A DNA stretch of 64,000 nt, taken from the NCBI GenBank assembly GCA_040219515.1, contig JAVJSI010000015.1, positions 20,744 through 84,743 on the forward strand, read 5' to 3'. The translations under genes and the position numbers were made by a program. The notes under the pieces are model-generated. The model saw only the letters and a list, made by a program, of their open reading frames with translations. It searched no databases and was not told the origin of the DNA. Shown here piece after piece: positions 58,892 to 64,000 of this stretch. Within the stretch, counting starts at the first letter, position 1, and each line of letters opens with the position of its first letter. The DNA is from Acidimicrobiales bacterium (GTDB taxonomy: Bacteria; Actinomycetota; Acidimicrobiia; Acidimicrobiales; Aldehydirespiratoraceae).

Positions 58892-60346
58892 ATGCGCCAC
58901 CTGAAGTTGCTCGGCGCGGTTCTCGTTTTTGCGGCCGTGCTCCTCGCCTGCGGCGACACCGACGCCTCCGACGAGGCGACCGACCTCGTTGCGGTCGAAG
59001 GGGCGAACGGCCTGCGAACGATGCGCACCGGTGGGTTCGGCACCGCGATCGACGACACCTCGCGCGCCTTCAGCCTCACCGCCCGCAACATCAACCACTA
59101 CGAACGGCAGGCGTTCGCCGCCGGCAAGCAGGTCTTCGAGGCGGTTTGGACGTCCGACGGATCAGGCGGATTCACCGGGCTCGGGCCCGACTTCGACGCC
59201 GCCACCTGCTCGTCGTGTCACCTCGAGGACGGCCGTGCGGCAGGTCCGTCGGGCGATGGCGGTCTGCCCATCGGGCTCACGACCCGGCTGATCACCGATG
59301 ATCCGGTGCTGATCGACCGGTTCGGCGCGATCCTGTCGGCCCAGTCGCTGGCGGGTGCCGGCGAGGCGACCGTACGGGTGACCTACGAGGATCTGGACGG
59401 GACCTTCGACGACGGCACGGCCTACACGCTGCGACGACCCGTCTACTCGGTCGACCTCACCGACGGTTCCGTTCTGCCCGACGACACGGTGATCGGCATC
59501 CGGGTGGCCCCGCAGCTGCCCGGAATGGGCCTGCTCGAGCTGATTCCCGATGCCGAGATCATCGCGCGGGCCGATCCCGAGGATGTCGACGGTGACGGTA
59601 TTTCGGGCCGGGTCGCCCGAGCCGACGACCTCCTCGGCGGCGAAACGGTGATCGGTCGGTTCGGGTGGAATGCCGACCAACCCACCGTCGAGCAGCAATC
59701 GGCCACGGCGTTGTTCAACGACATGGGTCTCACCTCGCGCTACTTCCCGGTGGCGGACTGCGACCGCTGGGCGCCCTGTGTCCGGTCCGGCGTCCCCTTG
59801 TCCACCGAGTACAACGTCGAGGACTACGGCGACCCGAACTTCGGCGTGCAGGAACCCGCCGGGGGCGAGGTCACCGACGAACAGTTGCTCGACCTGTCGA
59901 TCTACACCCAGACCCTGGCGGTCCCCGCGGCCCGCGACCTCGACGATCCGGAGGTCGAGCGGGGCTACGAACTGTTCGGCGGGATCGGCTGCTCGTCGTG
60001 TCATTCGGGGCCGTACACCACCCGGACCGGCCCGATCCAGGGCCTGAGCAATCAGACCATCCAACCCTACTCCGACCTGCTGCTCCACGATCTGGGCCCG
60101 GGCCTGGGCGACCAGCAGATCGACGGAACCACGGTGGCCACCGAGTGGAGGACACCGCCGCTGTGGGGCATCGGGCTAATCGAGACGGTCAGCGGCCACA
60201 CCACCCTGCTCCACGACGGTCGGGCCCGCGGCTACGAGGAAGCGATCCTGTGGCACGACGGCGAGGCCGCCGCGAGTGCGGCGGCCTACCGTGCGTTGGC
60301 CGCCGCCGACCGTGCGGCCGTCGTGCGGTTCCTCGAGTCGCTCTAG
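58892..60346 (+). CDS. diheme c-type oxidoreductase lipoprotein (DUF1111/DHOR type)
   Basis: A 484-residue exported lipoprotein with lipobox LLAC at Cys20. It has two heme-c motifs: CSSCH near residue 106 and CSSCH near 367. ERQAFAAGKQVFEAVW, FGWNADQPTVEQQSATALFNDMG and TPPLWGIGLIETVSGHTTLLHDGRARGYEEAI match the DHOR/DUF1111 thiol-oxidoreductase-like family. It probably transfers electrons outside the membrane; the partner is unknown. The ATG has a GAGGAG site inside the RDD gene end. It is convergent with the beta-helix lipoprotein. Confidence 0.88.
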   Translation: MRHLKLLGAVLVFAAVLLACGDTDASDEATDLVAVEGANGLRTMRTGGFGTAIDDTSRAFSLTARNINHYERQAFAAGKQVFEAVWTSDGSGGFTGLGPDFDAATCSSCHLEDGRAAGPSGDGGLPIGLTTRLITDDPVLIDRFGAILSAQSLAGAGEATVRVTYEDLDGTFDDGTAYTLRRPVYSVDLTDGSVLPDDTVIGIRVAPQLPGMGLLELIPDAEIIARADPEDVDGDGISGRVARADDLLGGETVIGRFGWNADQPTVEQQSATALFNDMGLTSRYFPVADCDRWAPCVRSGVPLSTEYNVEDYGDPNFGVQEPAGGEVTDEQLLDLSIYTQTLAVPAARDLDDPEVERGYELFGGIGCSSCHSGPYTTRTGPIQGLSNQTIQPYSDLLLHDLGPGLGDQQIDGTTVATEWRTPPLWGIGLIETVSGHTTLLHDGRARGYEEAILWHDGEAAASAAAYRALAAADRAAVVRFLESL

Positions 60347-60359
60347 CTTCTCCGGTGGA

Positions 60360-61784
60360 TCAGCTGCTCGGGTCGGGCGGGGTCAGGGCGTCGAGATCGA
60401 TCTGCATCGGCACGTCGATGGCGGGCATCGGCGGCGCGGTGGCCGGGTCGCCGGGCATGTTCTCGAAGTTCAGCTCGGGGGCGGGCACGTCCTTGTAGTC
60501 CACCGGCTCGAACGGGTCGAGGTTGAACAGGGCCAGCAGTTCCTCGACCGTCGTGAGAACGGCCGTGTCCTCGCCGTCGCACGGGAGCACGGTCTGTGCA
60601 TCGACGGGGTTGGTGCCGCCGGTGATCGTGTTGCCGCTGAAGCAGTTTCCCTGTCCGCCGTTGGCGATGTCCTGGAGGGCCACGAGGATCTCGGCGTCGA
60701 GCGTCGACCCGCTGATGATGTTGTCGCGCACGATGTTGTCCATCGCCGGGTAGTCCTCACCGTTGCCGTTGCCGAACACGCCGTCGATCCAGTCGATGGC
60801 GACCACGCCGGCGCGGGTGTTGCCGACGATGGTGTTGCGCTCGACGATGTTGTTGGTGACGCCGGCGAGCACCACGCCGGATCCGAGGCCGAGTTGGAAG
60901 CCGGTGTTGCGAGACGGCACCTCGGGGTTGTTGTTGTTCTCGATGAGGTTGCCGACGATGTGGGTGCCGGCGTTGGGGGCGAGTTCCTCGCCGTCCTGGC
61001 TGTTGGGGACCACGCCGATGAGGTTGTCGTGGAACCACGAGTCGGCGATCGTCGTCCCGGTCGAGTTGGTGCCGGAGTAACCGAGCTGGCTGTTCTCGCC
61101 CTCGACCTTGTAGAGCAGGGCGTTGCACGGGTTGCACTGTCCGATGTAGAAGCCCGAGTCGTCGCTGGCGCCGGCGTAGGCGTTGTCGATCTGGCCGTTC
61201 TCGGCGTTGAACGCGTACATGCCGTAGACGCCGATGTTGTGGGCCGTCACGTAGGAGGCCCGGTAGCCGTCGACCACGATGTCGCTGCCGTAGTCGCCGG
61301 TCCAGAAGATCCCGTTGCCGCTGTAGTTGCGCACGGTCAGGTTCTCGACGGCGACGCCGTTCGAGAAGACGATGATGCCGTTCTCCTCGGCGTGCTCGCC
61401 GTCGAGGATCACGGTGTTGCGGTCCATGCCCCGGATGACGATGTTGTCGGTCTGCACGACCACGGCTTCGTTGTAGACGCCCTCGTCGACGAGCACGAGG
61501 TCGCCGGGTTCGGCGGCGTCGACGGCGTCCTGGATCAGCGGGTAGTCGGCCGGCACGTTGCGCACGGTGTAGCCGAGTTCGTCGGTCTCCTCGGGCTCGT
61601 CGGTTTCCTCCGGAGCGTCCGTCTCGTCCGGGGTATCGGTTTCGTCGCTCTCGTCGGCGGTTGCCTCGGTGGTCGTGGAGTCGTCGGTGGCCGTGTCGCC
61701 ACCACCGTCGTCGTCACCGCAGGCGGCGGCAACGAGTCCGAGAAGGGCGAGGACGGCGAGTAGTCGAAGCAGGGTAGGACGCAT
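60360..61784 (-). CDS. parallel beta-helix (NosD-like) lipoprotein
   Basis: The 474-residue precursor has a signal ending in lipobox Cys22 (VAAAC). An acidic Thr/Asp/Glu linker is built of DETD/EETDEPEETDE units. The main domain is a right-handed beta-helix, visible as repeated I/V-NG and NNIVxxN rungs (TDNIVIRGMDRNTVILDG; NGIFWTGDYGSDIVVDG; TNNIVERNTIVGNTRAGV), as in NosD/CASH proteins. This fold commonly binds or cleaves polysaccharides, but no catalytic set was identified. The linker resembles that of PstS. Confidence 0.85.
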   Translation of the reverse strand: MRPTLLRLLAVLALLGLVAAACGDDDGGGDTATDDSTTTEATADESDETDTPDETDAPEETDEPEETDELGYTVRNVPADYPLIQDAVDAAEPGDLVLVDEGVYNEAVVVQTDNIVIRGMDRNTVILDGEHAEENGIIVFSNGVAVENLTVRNYSGNGIFWTGDYGSDIVVDGYRASYVTAHNIGVYGMYAFNAENGQIDNAYAGASDDSGFYIGQCNPCNALLYKVEGENSQLGYSGTNSTGTTIADSWFHDNLIGVVPNSQDGEELAPNAGTHIVGNLIENNNNPEVPSRNTGFQLGLGSGVVLAGVTNNIVERNTIVGNTRAGVVAIDWIDGVFGNGNGEDYPAMDNIVRDNIISGSTLDAEILVALQDIANGGQGNCFSGNTITGGTNPVDAQTVLPCDGEDTAVLTTVEELLALFNLDPFEPVDYKDVPAPELNFENMPGDPATAPPMPAIDVPMQIDLDALTPPDPSS

Positions 61785-61831
61785 GGCGGAACCCTAGGTC
61801 GCCATGCCGATCCGCGCAGATTTCGGCGCGC

Positions 61832-62335
61832 TCAGGCGCCGCCGACGACCACGTAGCCGGTTTGTCCCCGGGTGGCGGTTCCGTGGATCGAGCAGTAGAA
61901 GGCGTAGTCGCCGACCGCATCGAGCACGAGCGCCTGGGGCGCTTCCGCCAGCGATTCCTTCGTGATCTCGGGAAACGCACCGTCAGCGGCGGGCGTGACG
62001 TCGTGGGTGTTGGCGCCACGGTCGACGAAGACGATCTGCGTGCCGGGATCGACGCGGAAGTACCGCTCGTCGAACACGTTGTCGCGGATCTCGATCTCGA
62101 CCGAGGCCTGGCCCCGGAGGTCGACGATCTCCGCGGGACGGGTCACGTCGGGATTGATCGGCGGAAAGGCGACCGGCTCGGTCGACTCCTCGGGCTCGTC
62201 CGTGGGCCCCGTGGTGGTCACGTCGTCCTGGGTGGTGACCTCGATCGTGATCGGATCGTCCTCGGCACAGCTCACGAGCACGAGCGCAGAGAGGGCGACG
62301 AGCACGGCAGCGACAGTTCGGCGGGCGGTGATCAT
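61832..62335 (-). CDS. cupredoxin (plastocyanin/azurin-like) lipoprotein with a Gln axial position
   Basis: A small exported blue-copper-like protein of 167 residues with lipobox Cys23 (LVSC) and an acidic linker. The cupredoxin domain has His in NTHDVTPA and the loop FYCSIHGTATRGQTG. Cys and the second His are present, but where homologs have Met (G-M-x-G) there is Gln. A Gln axial ligand, as in stellacyanin, would lower the redox potential. It may pass electrons to or from the nearby diheme protein (inferred). Confidence 0.86.
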   Translation of the reverse strand: MITARRTVAAVLVALSALVLVSCAEDDPITIEVTTQDDVTTTGPTDEPEESTEPVAFPPINPDVTRPAEIVDLRGQASVEIEIRDNVFDERYFRVDPGTQIVFVDRGANTHDVTPAADGAFPEITKESLAEAPQALVLDAVGDYAFYCSIHGTATRGQTGYVVVGGA

Positions 62336-62355
62336 CGGCGAAGCCTAGGAGCGGC

Positions 62356-63171
62356 TCAGCGGGTGATGGCCAGCTGGCGGGACTGGGCGAGCAGTCGACC
62401 GTCGGCTGACCAGATGTGACAGTCCTCGTCGGCGAAGCCATCGGCCACGTGGTGGGTGTTGCACTCGGCGTAGACGCGCTCGTCGGCCGGCGGGTCGACC
62501 AACGGCAACGACGTGCGGATGTGGACGGTCAGATCGACGCTGGGCATCGCGGCCGGTGTGGTCATGCGGGGGAAGGAGGCCGGCGGGATCGCATCGCAGA
62601 TCGCCACCAGCTCGATCGCGTCGAGGGTGCGCGGGCGACGAGCGCGGATCCACTGGCCTACCCGCGACGAGCCCTCACCGCTGAAGAAGGGTGCATCGAC
62701 GATGGGTTGCCCCGACCAGTTCCCGTGCACGGGCGGAGGCGGACCGTCGAGGTCGAGGCGGCTCTCGTCATGGGCGTGGACGGACATGGGAAGTGACCAG
62801 GTCTCGTTCGACTCCCACGGAACCGAGAACGCGGCGATCGACGAGCAGACGAGCCGGTCGCCCTGGCGCATCGTCGCTTGCACGGTGGACAGCGAACGGC
62901 CGGCTCGGATGATGTCGACCGCGATTTCCACTTCGTCGAAGTCGGGCCGGGACAGGAAGTGCACGGTCAGGGTGCGAAGGCTGCGGGCCGGCTCGTCGAT
63001 CGAGTTCGTCATTGCCCGGGCCAGCAGTGCAGCCAGATAGCCACCGTTCGGGCCGGCCACGACGTTCCAGCGCTCGAGCAGGGCCGTGCCGTAGCGATGG
63101 ACGCCCATCTGGGTGACCGAGGTGTCGGCATCGAAGTCGGGAGCGGGTTCTCGTGCTGGGCCGTCACACAC
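62356..63171 (-). CDS. acyl-CoA thioesterase (double hotdog, TesB-like)
   Basis: A 271-residue protein with two hotdog folds. The first has GGYLAALLARAM and LRTLTVHFLSRPDFDEVEIAV, and the second has PSVDLTVHIRTSLPL, YAECNTHHVADGFADEDCHIWSADGRLLAQSRQLA. This is the TesB/thioesterase-family 3 pattern that hydrolyses fatty acyl-CoAs. The upstream GTG/ATG choice is uncertain by some residues. It diverges from the last gene in the window. Confidence 0.86.
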   Translation of the reverse strand: MCDGPAREPAPDFDADTSVTQMGVHRYGTALLERWNVVAGPNGGYLAALLARAMTNSIDEPARSLRTLTVHFLSRPDFDEVEIAVDIIRAGRSLSTVQATMRQGDRLVCSSIAAFSVPWESNETWSLPMSVHAHDESRLDLDGPPPPVHGNWSGQPIVDAPFFSGEGSSRVGQWIRARRPRTLDAIELVAICDAIPPASFPRMTTPAAMPSVDLTVHIRTSLPLVDPPADERVYAECNTHHVADGFADEDCHIWSADGRLLAQSRQLAITR

Positions 63172-63216
63172 CGGCCAATCCTGCCCGGCGGTCGTGGATC
63201 TGCCACCCTGACGACC

Positions 63217-63978
63217 ATGACTGTCGCCGAGTCAGACGATCGAGACCGGCCGGCCGACGCCGACATCGACGTCATCGACGTCGAGTTCGTCGCGACGGAC
63301 CTCTCGTTGGCCGGATTGCTGCGGATCGACATCCGCCGACCCGCTCGCGCCACGCGCTTTCTCGCCTCGATCCTTCGGCCGGGGCTCGAGCCGGTGACGG
63401 TCCTCGACTACGACCTTCCCCTGGCGACCGGTGCGTTCGAGTTCCGCTCTTCGGGTGTCTGGGTCGAGCTGTGCTGCGAAGCGCCCCTCGACCACTGGAC
63501 CGTCGGCTTGGAGGCGTTCGGCCTGGCGCTGCCCGAGAAGGAGGTGGTGACCCCGTCCTCCTTCGGCGACCGCGTGCCGATCGGCCTCGATCTCGATCTC
63601 GACACGATCGCGGCCCCCGAGGGCGACGCCCGGGCCTTCTCCATCGAGGTGGACGTCCACGGTGAGGTCCTCGTCGCCGACCAGTCGTATGAACTGGCAG
63701 CCACCGGCACCCGCCGCCGCAACCGCAACGGCAACCGCCGCACCCACCCCCAGTTGCAGCGCTGGGGTCAGACCCCCGTCCCAACTGGGCAGGAGATGCA
63801 GCGGGGGTCTGACCCCGGTGTCCCAACTTTGGGGGAGTTGACGGTGGCGTGGCCGGTGGAGGACGGGCAACCGAGCCCGGGGTTGGCGAATATCGAGCGG
63901 CGGGGGTGGGTCGGCGGGTCGCGGCCGGGGTGGTTCGAGCACGATACACCCTCCGGGCCGACACAGGCGGCGGAGTAG
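63217..63978 (+). CDS. hypothetical protein with a palindromic repeat inserted near its 3' end
   Basis: I do not recognise this family. The 253-residue product has a central beta-rich domain (FVATDLSLAGLLRIDIRR, RFLASILRPGLEPVTVLDYDLPL, GVWVELCCEAPLDHWTVGLEAFG). This looks like a lipocalin-like or hydroxysteroid-type sandwich, but I cannot name it. A basic stretch (RRRNRNGNRRTH) then leads into a GGGGTCAGACCCC-type repeat, translated in frame, and a proline/glycine-rich tail. The tail after the repeat is probably not original sequence. Confidence 0.6.
   Translation: MTVAESDDRDRPADADIDVIDVEFVATDLSLAGLLRIDIRRPARATRFLASILRPGLEPVTVLDYDLPLATGAFEFRSSGVWVELCCEAPLDHWTVGLEAFGLALPEKEVVTPSSFGDRVPIGLDLDLDTIAAPEGDARAFSIEVDVHGEVLVADQSYELAATGTRRRNRNGNRRTHPQLQRWGQTPVPTGQEMQRGSDPGVPTLGELTVAWPVEDGQPSPGLANIERRGWVGGSRPGWFEHDTPSGPTQAAE
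63749..63828 (+). repeat. palindromic repeat pair GGGGTCAGACCCC within a coding region
   Basis: A nested inverted repeat has outer arms CCCAGTTG/CAACTGGG and an inner palindrome GGGGTCAGACCCC (63764). A second copy, GGGGTCTGACCCC (63804), is followed by a similar CCCAACT. The pattern is related in form to the GGTGTCAGACACC repeats near 33.46 kb. It lies inside the last gene. Confidence 0.8.
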
Positions 63979-64000
63979 CGCGTTCCGATCTCGGCCACGA

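Overview
The window is high-GC actinobacterial DNA, most likely from the class Acidimicrobiia (an Ilumatobacter-like lineage). This is inferred from gene order and families, not from a marker-gene search. Supporting signs are GTG/TTG starts with many ATGA/GTGA overlaps, the order truA-rplM-rpsI-glmM-glmS-acpS-nnrD-tsaE-tsaB-rimI-tsaD-groES-groEL, a GuaB3-type protein beside guaA, SenX3/RegX3-type phosphate control, a ClgR-like regulator beside two clpP genes, and an F420-type luciferase-like oxidoreductase. Nearly all of the sequence is coding. No gap exceeds 300 bases, and I see no rRNA, tRNA, CRISPR array, phage or complete insertion sequence.

Region by region. Positions 1-12.9 kb hold housekeeping genes: the 3' part of truA, rplM-rpsI, glmM, a giant GlmS-like protein, acpS, nnrD, a DUF3524/GTDC1-type glycosyltransferase (candidate tRNA-queuosine mannosyltransferase), a P1-family peptidase, and the t6A/acetylation set tsaE-tsaB-rimI-tsaD. 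Positions 13-16.4 kb carry two tandem GAF-GGDEF proteins with an identically spaced cysteine motif. Positions 16.4-18.5 kb carry groES-groEL behind a perfect CIRCE operator, but groEL is interrupted by an in-frame amber codon. Positions 18.5-26.4 kb hold membrane and Nudix genes, a shortened GuaB3 without its catalytic loop, guaA, a DinB/TIGR03086-like gene and a luciferase-like oxidoreductase.

Positions 26.5-33.4 kb form a complete phosphate module (pstS-pstC-pstA-pstB-phoU-senX3-regX3) with a candidate PHO box and a strong hairpin after pstS. Next come uvrD/pcrA with an intein, two tandem Tat-type secreted beta-sandwich proteins, sucCD, and an active/inactive pair of N-acetylmuramoyl-L-alanine amidase lipoproteins. 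Positions 43.3-55 kb hold purH, plsC, metF, icd, a heterodimeric ABC exporter, a GT87-type membrane protein, a small PAS protein and mdh. Positions 54.7-64 kb hold the clgR-like gene convergent with two clpP genes, an Fpg/Nei glycosylase, an SCP2 protein, a second MTHFR-like protein, an RDD protein, a diheme lipoprotein, a beta-helix lipoprotein, a cupredoxin lipoprotein, a thioesterase and a hypothetical gene carrying a palindromic repeat.

Together the genes cover the TCA cycle (sucCD, icd, mdh), cell-wall precursor supply (glmM, GlmS), purine synthesis, tRNA modification, phosphate uptake and protein quality control. The most notable features are: the nonsense-broken groEL behind an intact CIRCE site; a GuaB3 that has lost its active-site loop; a ClpP partner lacking the catalytic Asp; an amidase paralog lacking its zinc ligands; the intein with a GIY-YIG-like segment; a bacterial QTMAN-like glycosyltransferase; and short tandem duplications at several stop/start junctions.
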